Part shown: positions 44,467 through 53,485 of the stretch, piece after piece
Layout of the letters: each line of letters starts with the position of its first letter
Numbering within the stretch: the first letter of the stretch is position 1
Assembly: GCF_000422885.1 (NCBI RefSeq)
Contig: NZ_KE383943.1
Location: forward strand, 124,001-188,000
DNA length: 64,000 bases
Direction of reading: 5' to 3'
Origin: Ottowia thiooxydans DSM 14619
Lineage (GTDB): Bacteria > Pseudomonadota > Gammaproteobacteria > Burkholderiales > Burkholderiaceae_C
Program-made: the position numbers and the translations under genes
Notes under the pieces: generated by a model
What the model was told of the DNA's origin: nothing
Database searches by the model: none
What the model saw: the letters and a program-made list of their open reading frames with translations, nothing else

Positions 44467-46698
44467 ATGAGCGCGAGTGCAACAAAAAATATCAATCCAG
44501 TATCGGTGTTGATAAAGGAATTGTGGATTTGGTTGCCAGTAGCTGTTTTCGTTTTTTTTCTGGCTAGCATCTTAATGAGCGGTTGGGAAGCAGGAATAAT
44601 TCCCAATATTGAATACCCGTATTCATTTATTGAGGATTCGCAAGGAGTTATAAATGTAGTGAAAAGAGCGATCGAAGAGCCATGGTTTTTTCAAAATTGG
44701 AGAAGCGGCTATCCTTTCGGTTCTAATCACCTGGATTTTCCGAGCAGTGATACCGGGTCGATTGCCCTTCTCAAGTTAGTTGGATTTATCTTCGATGACT
44801 CATTTGTTGCTGCTTACAATTTGTATTTTTTGCTGAGTTTTTCGATAATTTTTACTTCCACGTATGTCGTGATCCGAGTACTTGGAGTTGATGTCTTATA
44901 CGCTTGTGCAGCCGGCATTACATATGCGTTCGCATCATTTCACTTTCAACGTCTTCCTCACTATTTCTATATTTCTTTCTTTTTTGTCCCGATATTTTTT
45001 TACTGGGTATTTAGAATTATCGGCGTTGAAACTCAAAGCACGGAAAAAGACTTGACGTTAAAGGAGTGCGTATGGGGAGCCATCATGCTCTTTATTTCCA
45101 CTTTCTTTGGCGCGTATTACGCCTGTTTTGAATTACTCTGCCTGGCATTTGCCTTGATTTTCATATATTTCAAATGGGGGTTTGGTCGGAGATTTTTATA
45201 TTGCGCCGGCGCGATGGTTTTTGTTATATCTGGTTTGTTAGTGAACCTCGCTCCTGCTTTGGAATACAGAAAAGAGTTTGGCACTAACTCTGCTGTTGCC
45301 GCGCGTCTTATGGGGGAGTCCGAAGTATACGGGCTGAAGATTTCTCAGATGTTAATGCCGCGGGTAGACCACAGAAGTGAATCTCTATCCGGAATTGCTA
45401 AGACTTATATGGCCAGTTTCCCGCTGGTGAATGAAAATCATACAGCTAATTTAGGGGTAATTGGTGTAACAGGATTCTCGCTTTCGGTGATTTTTGTCGT
45501 CGCCTTGTTGGCTGGTCGAAAGATTGATAATCGAATTCTGTTGCCGAGTGCATTTATAATATTCTTGACAGCCTTCGCCACAGTTGGTGGTGGGGCTGCA
45601 ATTTTTTCATTGTTGGTGAGTAGTCAAATCAGAGGGTGGAATCGAATAAGTATTTTCATACTATTCCTGGCAATATTTGTATTTTATTTTACATTGACGC
45701 GATTTGTTGATAAGTATTTTAGCGACGGAAAAATCAAGAATCTTGTAGCGTTTTGCATTTCTATAAGTCTTTGCGCAATCGCGCTTTACGATCAAACGGT
45801 ATCCCCCTGCGTCGATTGCGCTAAACAAGATAGACTGGTTTTTCATAAGGAACAGAGCTTTGTGAAAGAAATGGAGAAGCAGCTTCCACCTGGCGCTGCA
45901 GTTTACCAATTACCCTACTTATCTTTTCCGGAGTCTGGCGGCATTAACCGATTAGATGACTATGATTTACTTGTTCCGTTCTTTTTATCACGTGATCTGA
46001 AGTTCAGTTTCGGTGGAATGAAAGGCCGGCCTGGCGAAGAGTTTTTCTCGCAAATTTCAGTCCTGCCGATTGAGGATCAGGTTGCCGTTGTTAAAAAATT
46101 GGGTTTCTCCGCAATATATATTGATCGCCGTGGATATGTTGACGGCGCAGAAAAGCTGGAAGCAAGATTAAGAGAATTGCCAAATATTGAGTTCTTGTTG
46201 GAGGATCCTGGAGTGCGTTCCGTCTATAGAATTACTGATCCAAGTCCGCTTGTAGAAGCTGGGACTAATCCAGAAATTATTTTGAAGATGGCAGGTTTTA
46301 GTTCGACGCCAAATTTTAGTTTCCTAGGTGAAGCCCTTGGAACATTGCCACGGCAGATTGGTGTGTTCGACGGCAAGTCAATAGCGACAGATGGGCGACC
46401 TGGATTCGCGCTGTTTGGTCCTTACAAAAAACTGAAGGCAGGACGCTATAACTTAAAGGTATTCGGGACCGTTAAACATGTTGGCGGTGCATGGGTTGAT
46501 ATCGTTGGGCTGTCAGATGAAACCAAAGTGTTTGAATCCGATTTCAAGGTTTCAGCTTTAGATGAGCCCCATGTTTTGGTGGATCAAAATTTTTCTCTCA
46601 AGAAAGATATTTCGAAGTTGGAAGTGCGATTTTTTGCCACAGAATCTAGTGATTTCAAAATCACGGGCTACGAAATTACCGAAGATCGACAAAGGTGA
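44467..46698 (+). CDS. Large membrane protein, candidate GT-C transferase, with C-terminal beta domain
   Basis: 743 residues: roughly ten or more membrane helices to about 440, a soluble region, and a C-terminal domain (about 635-743) opening GRPGFALFGPYKKLKAGRY. The first periplasmic loop contains acidic residues (SFIEDSQGVINVVKRA) as in lipid-sugar-dependent GT-C enzymes. The resemblance is general, and no enzyme name is justified. The C-terminal domain matches that of the protein at 47768-49696, although the membrane parts differ. It follows gtrA-like by 27 bp and would be the transferase of that module. Confidence 0.75.
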   Translation: MSASATKNINPVSVLIKELWIWLPVAVFVFFLASILMSGWEAGIIPNIEYPYSFIEDSQGVINVVKRAIEEPWFFQNWRSGYPFGSNHLDFPSSDTGSIALLKLVGFIFDDSFVAAYNLYFLLSFSIIFTSTYVVIRVLGVDVLYACAAGITYAFASFHFQRLPHYFYISFFFVPIFFYWVFRIIGVETQSTEKDLTLKECVWGAIMLFISTFFGAYYACFELLCLAFALIFIYFKWGFGRRFLYCAGAMVFVISGLLVNLAPALEYRKEFGTNSAVAARLMGESEVYGLKISQMLMPRVDHRSESLSGIAKTYMASFPLVNENHTANLGVIGVTGFSLSVIFVVALLAGRKIDNRILLPSAFIIFLTAFATVGGGAAIFSLLVSSQIRGWNRISIFILFLAIFVFYFTLTRFVDKYFSDGKIKNLVAFCISISLCAIALYDQTVSPCVDCAKQDRLVFHKEQSFVKEMEKQLPPGAAVYQLPYLSFPESGGINRLDDYDLLVPFFLSRDLKFSFGGMKGRPGEEFFSQISVLPIEDQVAVVKKLGFSAIYIDRRGYVDGAEKLEARLRELPNIEFLLEDPGVRSVYRITDPSPLVEAGTNPEIILKMAGFSSTPNFSFLGEALGTLPRQIGVFDGKSIATDGRPGFALFGPYKKLKAGRYNLKVFGTVKHVGGAWVDIVGLSDETKVFESDFKVSALDEPHVLVDQNFSLKKDISKLEVRFFATESSDFKITGYEITEDRQR

Positions 46699-47767
46699 CG
46701 TTTTCACCACCATTGATACTTCGTTGACCCCTCAGACCGCTTTGTTTTGAACTCGCCCGGCCCGATGCCGGGGGGCGACGATGCCCGACTGCCAGACGCA
46801 CTCGAAGCCGGCTGCTGCCACATCTAGACGAGCCATCTGGAGCGCGACGGCTCCATTCGGTGGCGGATGTTTCGCGAGATTTCTTGTAACTCCAGTGCTG
46901 TCCAGGCTGCAATGCTTCAGTAGTTGAGCCGCGAGGGTGAGAGCGAACTTCCGATTCCCGCCTTCGCCGTCATCAACCCTTCCGCTCAGCGTTGCAGATA
47001 CGAGCCTCGCAAGTGCTTTCTATAGCTTGAGTAGCGCCCGGACTTTTCGCTTGGTCACGCCGGTTTTTTTGCGGCCTTTTCTGACTCGGCGTATTCGGTC
47101 ACAACTTATGGCCTCTCATGGAACCAGCGCACGTTACGAAACGTGCGCCGCATAGGGCGGGAGGGACAGCGGAAGCTCTACAGCTCAAGCGCTCCGGAGA
47201 CGGATTGCTGCAATGCGTGCGACGTTAGGAATGCTTGTTTTGCATACAGGCGTTGCTATCAAGCTTAAAGCTAATTAGGCTCCAGGGCTGCGAGCGAGTA
47301 CCCAGCGCACGTGTGCGACGGCTGTAGATTTGAACGGCCAACTGGAAAGGGCACCATGTTGGTGAACAGCAACCAGGCCGAACCAACGACGCCATTTGTG
47401 GATTCGAACATCATGGCCTGGATGAGGGTACCCGGACTTTGCACGTCGTTGATCGACGCAAGGTACTACTTTGGTATGTGAAAGTAACAGTCCTGACGAT
47501 TTCCAGTGTTCAAGACAATAATCCCTTTTCAGAAAATACACCGCGTTGAATTCTGTCAACGCTTATTTGAGCAAAGACTGCCTACTGAATCGAGTGCCGG
47601 CTACCAAAATGCTGCTAAGCGTGATGAGTAAGAAATGCGTGCAATTCTTGCTTCGGTTTTGTGGCACCCGCGTTAGTTTGGGCACTCTGCAGGAGCCAGC
47701 AGAGTTTTCTGTCTTCGTAATCTTACAATTAAATTTACTAAATATAGAGTAGCGGGTAAAGAATTTA
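46699..47767. other. 1.07-kb non-coding stretch with a G+C-richer patch and a perfect hairpin
   Basis: No intact gene is found on either strand. About 46740-47330 is clearly richer in G+C than the flanking genes and looks like an inserted and decayed fragment; no transposase piece could be recognised. The hairpin GCGCACGTT, loop ACGA, AACGTGCGC lies at 47127-47148. The last 200 bases are A+T-rich and probably carry the promoter of the next gene. It separates the two membrane-protein modules. Confidence 0.5.
47127..47148. repeat. Perfect 9-bp inverted repeat
   Basis: GCGCACGTT (47127-47135) and AACGTGCGC (47140-47148) with a four-base loop. There is no T run, so a terminator role is doubtful; it may be the end of a decayed element. 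Confidence 0.7.
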
Positions 47768-49696
47768 ATGAGTTATAAGAGCAAGAGTGGTTTTTATATA
47801 TCAGCGGTTCTGCTATTTATAGTAGCCGTTGCTATAAAGGTTTTGTACATAAATACTGCGGAAAGCTCTTATAACGCGGAAGAGCTGCCATTGGCTGCAA
47901 TGAGCTTGGCTGCATCGCAATCCACATTGGCCGACATCGCAGTCACCAGACTTTATGGTACGCTGAACATAACGTCCGCTATCTCCATGGCAGCGTTGGG
48001 ATTCAATGTGTGGGGAGTGAAGCTTCCTAATATAATATTTTTCTTCGCGACTATTTATTTTCTAACAGCCTTTTCTCTAAATTATTTCAAATTTAGTCAT
48101 AAGTGCTTTGCTCTGTTTCCCGCTGCGTTGTTATGTCTGGGGCCACCGGTTATTCAGATATGGGGCATGAAAAATAGAGGCGGATTCATTGAAAATATAT
48201 TTGCTCTCACACTGTGTTTATGGATTTGCTCGCGTTCAGATAAAAAGAGTGTAAGCGATTTTGAGAAATTTGCTATAGCCATAATTATCGGATTAGCCAC
48301 TTGGTCGCAGCCGATGGGTGTTATTTGGGGGGCATGCTTTTTCGTCTACTTTTTTGGAAAGGACGTTTTTCAAAACGATCCCAAAGTTATCATAAAAAGT
48401 GTTCTCACCCAAATAGCAGGATTTGTGTTGGGTATCTTGCCGCTGATCGCTCTGAATTTCCTGTTTGATTTCAGAACTATAAACTTTATTGAGGCTGGTG
48501 AAGCGATCGGAGGTGTTGACTTAGGGCACATGGGGCGATTTCAACAATTGGTTCTGGATGGCGTTCCTCGCCTCTTAGGATTGAAAGAGCAGTGGCATTC
48601 AAATTGGATACTTCCTATGCCATTGTCTTTGATGATGTATACGTTGTTCCTTGCACCCGTCGTCATTGGTTGTTGGAATATCGTTGTGCGTTCCTTTCGG
48701 TATCGCGAGATAAATATTGGCCTTCTTGTCATCAGCGTTGGAGGCGCAATTCTTTTAGCAAATGTTTTATCCTCGTGGGGGAACTTTCAATTGGAGCCTC
48801 GCCGGCTACTGCTCCTCTATGTGCCGCTGGCGATATTGATATCATATGGCTTGAAAGATAGTAAAAAGTTGCTATGGATATACATTGTTGCGTGGGTTGG
48901 CTTTAATATTTTTTCCAACTACACGTATATATCTAGGAATATTAATGGATTTTCAAGCGTTGTCTATAGATCCATGAAAGACGTTGCGGTGTTCTTGGAG
49001 GAAGAGAAGGTGTCGGGGGTTTATACGGACATTTGGACTGGAGGCCGAATCACATTTGAGACTGGCGGACGTGTACCATGGTTTCGATCCATCTACCAGG
49101 TTACAAGTTATGGTTACGTAGGCGACGATAAGGTTGCCTACAATGAAGCGATGGTTTTTGACGTCGAAACAAGAGCGGGTGTTTTATCGAAAGAACGATT
49201 TTTGAAGGATCTAAGTGGATCAGATATTTCTTGTCGTAGCAAAGAAATATCAGGGGTTTATGTGGTATATAAATGTAGTCGAGATTTTAGATTCAGTGAT
49301 ATTGGCTTTGCGCCAAGCGTTAAGGGCGGAATTGCCTTTGAAGGCGATGCATCGGGTGATGATATTAAGGTATTGGCCGGAAAGAAAGTCGGTGAAAAAA
49401 TCGTTGCTGACGGTAGCGCTGGTTATTTGATCTATGGGCCATATGCGAAATTGCTCGCCGGTAGATATGAGGTGCTCATTTCTGGGGCCGGCTCAAGTGG
49501 CTTTGTTATGGATATCGTTTCCGACCAAGGAGAGCGGGAGTATTTCAAACATCAACAATCCGGCGCACTGGGGAATGGTATTCTATTAAGACAGGAGTTC
49601 TCACTTCCAAATCCCGTTATGGATTTTGAAGTTCGAGTGCATGTGCCTGCTGAATCTGATTTGGAAATATCGGGTTATAAAATCATAAAAAAATGA
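47768..49696 (+). CDS. GT39-like membrane glycosyltransferase with C-terminal beta domain
   Basis: 642 residues. Membrane helices run from about 10 to 390. The first large loop YNAEELPLAAMSLAASQSTL carries acidic residues in the position of the catalytic Asp/Glu of dolichyl/polyprenyl-phosphate-sugar transferases (PMT, ArnT). The end domain (about 540-642) opens SAGYLIYGPYAKLLAGRYEV and closes LEISGYKI. It is nearly the same plan as the end of the protein at 44467-46698 (GPYKKLKAGRYNL ... FKITGYEI). The sugar acceptor is unknown. It is followed after 6 bp by a GT2 gene likely to supply its lipid-linked sugar. Confidence 0.78.
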   Translation: MSYKSKSGFYISAVLLFIVAVAIKVLYINTAESSYNAEELPLAAMSLAASQSTLADIAVTRLYGTLNITSAISMAALGFNVWGVKLPNIIFFFATIYFLTAFSLNYFKFSHKCFALFPAALLCLGPPVIQIWGMKNRGGFIENIFALTLCLWICSRSDKKSVSDFEKFAIAIIIGLATWSQPMGVIWGACFFVYFFGKDVFQNDPKVIIKSVLTQIAGFVLGILPLIALNFLFDFRTINFIEAGEAIGGVDLGHMGRFQQLVLDGVPRLLGLKEQWHSNWILPMPLSLMMYTLFLAPVVIGCWNIVVRSFRYREINIGLLVISVGGAILLANVLSSWGNFQLEPRRLLLLYVPLAILISYGLKDSKKLLWIYIVAWVGFNIFSNYTYISRNINGFSSVVYRSMKDVAVFLEEEKVSGVYTDIWTGGRITFETGGRVPWFRSIYQVTSYGYVGDDKVAYNEAMVFDVETRAGVLSKERFLKDLSGSDISCRSKEISGVYVVYKCSRDFRFSDIGFAPSVKGGIAFEGDASGDDIKVLAGKKVGEKIVADGSAGYLIYGPYAKLLAGRYEVLISGAGSSGFVMDIVSDQGEREYFKHQQSGALGNGILLRQEFSLPNPVMDFEVRVHVPAESDLEISGYKIIKK

Positions 49697-49702
49697 TATG
49701 AC

Positions 49703-50716
49703 TTGGAGGGTATTATTGGATTTTTAGCCGTTGAATTTGTGAAAAAATTAGTTATTCAAATACCTTGTTTTAACGAGGCAGAAACTTTGTCGATAGCGCT
49801 ATCTGCACTTCCGCGGAAGGTTGGCGGCTTTGACATCGTAGAGTGGCTGGTCATCGATGACGGCAGCATCGACGAGACTGTGGCCGTCGCGCGGGCCTAT
49901 GGCGTAGATCACGTTGTACGGCACGCTCGAAATCAGGGGTTGGCACGGGCTTTCATGACCGGGCTCGACGCTTGCTTGCACCTGGGCGCTGATGTGATAG
50001 TCAACACTGACGCTGATAACCAGTACTGTGCTGACGATATCCCAGCCTTGGTGCAACCGATTCTTGAACAGCGCGCAGAAATCGTTGTCGGTGCCAGGCC
50101 AATCGAGACAATCGCACACTTTTCGCCGCTCAAGAAGGCGCTGCAGAAGCTGGGTAGTTGGGTTGTGCGGTTCGCCAGCAATACCGACATACCGGATGCA
50201 CCCAGTGGATTTCGCGCTATGAGTCGCAGCGCTGCTCAGCGTTTAATGGTGTTTAACGATTACACATACACACTGGAGACCATTATCCAGGCCGGCCAGA
50301 AAAACATGGCTATCGTTTCAGTACCTGTTCGCGTTAATGATGATTTGCGCCCCTCCCGTTTGGTCAAAAGCATTCCTTCGTACATCAAGCGGAGTATTGT
50401 TACGATCGTGCGTATTTTTATAATATATAGACCATTTAGGTTCTTTGGGACGATTGGCATCACACTGTTTGGTTTTGGATTTTTGCTGGGGCTGCGGTTT
50501 TTGTGGTTGTATCTTGAAGGGCAAGGCAGTGGTCATGTGCAATCGCTAATACTAGCTGCATTGTTGATGGGTATGGGATTTCAAGCAATATTAATTGCGT
50601 TTATTGCCGATCTGCTCGCTGCGAATAGAAAGCTTACTGAAGATATTCGGTCTCGTCAAATCGAAGACAGGGTTCATCTAACTGGATCGAATATCTCGAG
50701 AAATAGTGATAAATGA
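49703..50716 (+). CDS. GT2 polyprenyl-phosphate glycosyltransferase with C-terminal membrane helices
   Basis: 337 residues, or 325 if a GTG at 49739 (FVKKLVIQIPCFNEAETL) is the start. The 5' end is ambiguous because GGAGGG at 49705-49710 overlaps the upstream TTG. GT2 blocks: IPCFNEAETLSIAL, LVIDDGSIDETVAVA and VNTDADNQYCADDIPALV (DAD). Two helices follow at about 240-300. It resembles dolichol-phosphate-mannose synthase-like enzymes. The middle of the gene (49.78-50.29 kb) is much richer in G+C than its ends, suggesting recombination. It is the probable partner of the preceding membrane transferase. Confidence 0.85.
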   Translation: MEGIIGFLAVEFVKKLVIQIPCFNEAETLSIALSALPRKVGGFDIVEWLVIDDGSIDETVAVARAYGVDHVVRHARNQGLARAFMTGLDACLHLGADVIVNTDADNQYCADDIPALVQPILEQRAEIVVGARPIETIAHFSPLKKALQKLGSWVVRFASNTDIPDAPSGFRAMSRSAAQRLMVFNDYTYTLETIIQAGQKNMAIVSVPVRVNDDLRPSRLVKSIPSYIKRSIVTIVRIFIIYRPFRFFGTIGITLFGFGFLLGLRFLWLYLEGQGSGHVQSLILAALLMGMGFQAILIAFIADLLAANRKLTEDIRSRQIEDRVHLTGSNISRNSDK

Positions 50717-50826
50717 CTTTGGTAAGGCGTCTGAATTGCAAGCGAAAATCTGTACAGGTTTTTGTGTCAAAATCGATTTGCATAAATTCCTGTGCAGATG
50801 CCCATAGTTATTGATCAGTGTTGATT

Positions 50827-51462
50827 ATGAAAATATCTAAAGGTCAAGTTGAAGAGGGAATTGTTGTAGGTAACAATTTTGATAAGTATGGGTCCGTGAA
50901 TCCGCTTGTTCGTTTGATTATGCGGGGCTTCCACGATGCATTGGATGAGCTTTCAAAGAAGGTGGTACCAACATCAATCCACGAAGTCGGGTGTGGTGAG
51001 GGATATTGGGCCTTGCGTTGGGTCGCAGAAGGGATTGATGTGAGAGGCAGTGACTTCTCGGTCAAAGTTATTGAGATCGCGAAGCTAAATGCAAAAGCTC
51101 AGGGAGTTAATCCTCAAATTTTTTCGTCTAAAAGTATTTATGATCTTCGTACGGAGCGAGATGCTGCTGATCTGGTTGTGTGCTGCGAGGTCCTTGAGCA
51201 CTTGGAAGACCCTAGAGCTGCGCTAAAGGTTCTGCGGGAAATATCTAAGCCGTATGTCATCCTCAGCGTGCCTAGAGAGCCAATATGGTGTGGGCTTAAT
51301 ATGGCTAGAGGCAAGTATGTTCGCGGTCTGGGAAATACTCCGGGACACATTCAGCACTGGAACAGTCGTGCGTTTGTGCGGCTTGTTTCTGAGTATTTCG
51401 ACGTATTGGAAGTGAGGAAGCCACTGCCTTGGACGATGCTGCTCGCCCGAACACGAAAATAA
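50827..51462 (+). CDS. Class I SAM-dependent methyltransferase
   Basis: 211 residues from the ATG at 50827; GTG and TTG codons a few bases earlier are possible starts. The SAM loop is IHEVGCGEGYWALRW, with acidic GSDFSVKVIEIA, and VVCCEVLEHLEDPRAALKVL follows. It is of the type-11/12 methyltransferase group, often acting on lipids or sugars. It is probably coupled with the flippase-like gene that begins one base after its stop. Confidence 0.8.
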   Translation: MKISKGQVEEGIVVGNNFDKYGSVNPLVRLIMRGFHDALDELSKKVVPTSIHEVGCGEGYWALRWVAEGIDVRGSDFSVKVIEIAKLNAKAQGVNPQIFSSKSIYDLRTERDAADLVVCCEVLEHLEDPRAALKVLREISKPYVILSVPREPIWCGLNMARGKYVRGLGNTPGHIQHWNSRAFVRLVSEYFDVLEVRKPLPWTMLLARTRK

Positions 51463-51463
51463 T

Positions 51464-52330
51464 ATGTCTGAGAGGCTGAGAAAGTCACTTCATCTCCTCG
51501 GTGCTGCGCTTGGACTGGCAGGCGTGTTGTTTGTGGCGTTTCGACTCCACACCTATTCACAGTCCATAGAGGTAGGTCGGTTTAGTAAGGTCCAATGGTT
51601 TTACTGGCTTGGACTCGCATTTATTTACGGTGCAGGAAATTTGTTGTTAGCCCGAGCGTGGTGGCATCAGCTGAAATATGTGGGAGTCTCAACGGAATGG
51701 AGTTGGGCAAGGCGCACATATGGCATATCCCAGTTGGGTAAGTACATTCCTGGCAATGTCTTTCACCTCGCCGGTAGGCAAGCCCTTGGACTGGCGGCCG
51801 GGATACCTGCCCGGCCACTCGCGCAATCTATGGCGTGGGAGCTTGGCCTGATTGCGATGGTGGGAGCTTCCTTCGCAATTTTGGCTGCGCCGCTGCTGTT
51901 TACCGTGGTCGACCTGCGTGCTGGAGTTCTAGTATTCTTGGCAGGGGTTTGTACGCTTTGGTGGCTGGCGCGCTATGCTTTGGCAGCTTCCATGGCTACA
52001 GCTTTGCTTTGGCAGTTTGCATTCCTCGCCGTTTCAGGAGCGACTTTTGCGGGCATGCTTTCGCTGCTCATCGGCTTTGAAAGCTTGCTATCCCTGCTTC
52101 CTGCAATAGTCGGAGCTTATGTGGTCGCGTGGCTCGCGGGTCTGCTCACGCCGGGCGCGCCGGCAGGCATTGGTGTAAGAGAAGCTGTGCTGCTCTACCT
52201 GCTCTCTCATGCGGTAGCGCCTGCGGATCTTGTGACTGCGGTTGTATTGGGTCGAGGCGCAACTGTCCTGGGCGATTTGGGGTTTTATTTGGTTTGCGCA
52301 GCAGCAAGACCTGCGGTCGGCAGATCATAG
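51464..52330 (+). CDS. Flippase-like membrane protein (lysylphosphatidylglycerol synthase TM family)
   Basis: 288 residues with about seven to eight membrane helices. The block RRTYGISQLGKYIPGNVFHL followed by AGRQALG is typical of the LPG_synthase_TM/UPF0104 family, which includes putative lipid-sugar flippases. PGAPAGIGVREAVLLYLLS is the second conserved block. It could move the lipid-linked sugar made by the upstream GT2. Base composition is back to the G+C-rich level of the core, so the right edge of the A+T-rich island lies at its start. The 3' end overlaps the convergent LOG gene by 46 bp. Confidence 0.82.
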   Translation: MSERLRKSLHLLGAALGLAGVLFVAFRLHTYSQSIEVGRFSKVQWFYWLGLAFIYGAGNLLLARAWWHQLKYVGVSTEWSWARRTYGISQLGKYIPGNVFHLAGRQALGLAAGIPARPLAQSMAWELGLIAMVGASFAILAAPLLFTVVDLRAGVLVFLAGVCTLWWLARYALAASMATALLWQFAFLAVSGATFAGMLSLLIGFESLLSLLPAIVGAYVVAWLAGLLTPGAPAGIGVREAVLLYLLSHAVAPADLVTAVVLGRGATVLGDLGFYLVCAAARPAVGRS

Positions 52331-53190
52331 AAGTCCCTCACGACAGCCCACGCTTCGGCCGCTGTATCTACTTTGGTAAACAGGTTGAGATCTTCCGGGG
52401 AAATAGCCCCTTCGTCCATCAGCACGTCAAGCTGTAGCACTCGGCTCCAGTAGTCTCTTCCGCACAAGACGATGGGAACAGGTTTGGCTTTCTTGGTTTG
52501 CACCAGGGTGAGTACTTCAAAAAGCTCATCGAGGGTACCGAATCCCCCTGGGAACACGACCAACGCTTTTGCACGCATCACAAAGTGCATTTTGCGCAGA
52601 GCAAAGTAGTGAAACTTGAAGCTCAGGTTCGGAGTGACGTAGGGATTGGCGGTCTGCTCGTGCGGCAAAGCGATGTTGAGACCGACCGAAGGCACGCCCA
52701 CGTCGTGCGATCCACGATTGGCAGCTTCCATCACTCCGGGGCCGCCTCCGGTACAGATGAACAATTTTTCTTCTTGTGGGAGCGGCAGGCTGTGGGTCGC
52801 CACCAGGCGCCCGAATTCTCTCGCATGTTCATAGTAGGCTGATGTGCGGACCGCACGCTCGGCCAGCGCGAGGGCTTGCGGGTCGTTTTGCGTGCGGGCC
52901 ACTTCTAGTTGGGCCTGTGCAACATCTGGGGCCACGAAGCGGGCGCCGCCGTAGACTACGACGGTATTGTGTATGCCCGCAGCCTGTAAGCCCATCTCCG
53001 TCTTGAGCAGTTCGAGCTGAAAGCGGATTCCTCGGGTTTCTCGGCGCAGCAGAAATTCAGGGTCCGCAAACGCCAGGCGATAGGCGTCGGGCTCCAGGGG
53101 TTCTCCGTGGTCCGAGTGCGCTTGCAGCTCGGCCCATGCGTCTGCCAGAGGTGAGCTTGTGGCTGCCTTGATATCTTCAGTGGTGTCCAT
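52285..53190 (-). CDS. LOG-family nucleotide/cytokinin-type phosphoribohydrolase
   Basis: 301 residues. The diagnostic lysine-decarboxylase-like (LOG) motifs are FICTGGGPGVMEAANRG and VFPGGFGTLDELFEVLTLVQ. LOG enzymes remove ribose phosphate from nucleoside monophosphates. This longer type also has an N-terminal extension of unknown role. The chosen ATG at 53190 gives the natural N-terminus MDTTEDIK; a further 30 codons upstream are unlikely. It converges with the flippase gene, and the two coding ends overlap by 46 bp on opposite strands. Confidence 0.88.
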   Translation of the reverse strand: MDTTEDIKAATSSPLADAWAELQAHSDHGEPLEPDAYRLAFADPEFLLRRETRGIRFQLELLKTEMGLQAAGIHNTVVVYGGARFVAPDVAQAQLEVARTQNDPQALALAERAVRTSAYYEHAREFGRLVATHSLPLPQEEKLFICTGGGPGVMEAANRGSHDVGVPSVGLNIALPHEQTANPYVTPNLSFKFHYFALRKMHFVMRAKALVVFPGGFGTLDELFEVLTLVQTKKAKPVPIVLCGRDYWSRVLQLDVLMDEGAISPEDLNLFTKVDTAAEAWAVVRDFYDLPTAGLAAAQTK

Positions 53191-53321
53191 ATTCGCTATG
53201 ATAAGAGAAGCTAAAAGACCAATGCCATTAATACTCTGAACGAGTATTGGCCTGTAATCTGAGCGGGAGGGCGCTGTCAACTGCGTGGGCTATTGATGCG
53301 GCCTTATGAAGTTTGAAGTCC

Positions 53322-53368
53322 GTTCGCACCGAAAGGCGTCTCAGCCCCTCGACAAGCTCCGAGCGAAC
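53322..53368. repeat. REP-like repeat between LOG and YcxB genes
   Basis: GTTCGC (53322-53327) and GCGAAC (53363-53368) flank a core containing CCTCGACAAGCTC, of the same family as the elements at 43-107 and 62484-62520. It lies upstream of the LOG gene and past the end of the YcxB-like gene. Confidence 0.55.
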
Positions 53369-53485
53369 CCTTAATACATCACCCGAGCCGGACCAATAAC
53401 TCAGCGGGTGCTTTGCGCAGGCTTTTTGGTCAGCTTCGGGATGGGCATTTAGTGTGGGCTGGCAGTGCGTAAGGTATTGGCTCGC

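Noticed and set aside
47275-47559. 94-residue minus-strand frame in the island gap
   Set aside because: No family features, no ribosome site and mixed composition; treated as part of a decayed insert.
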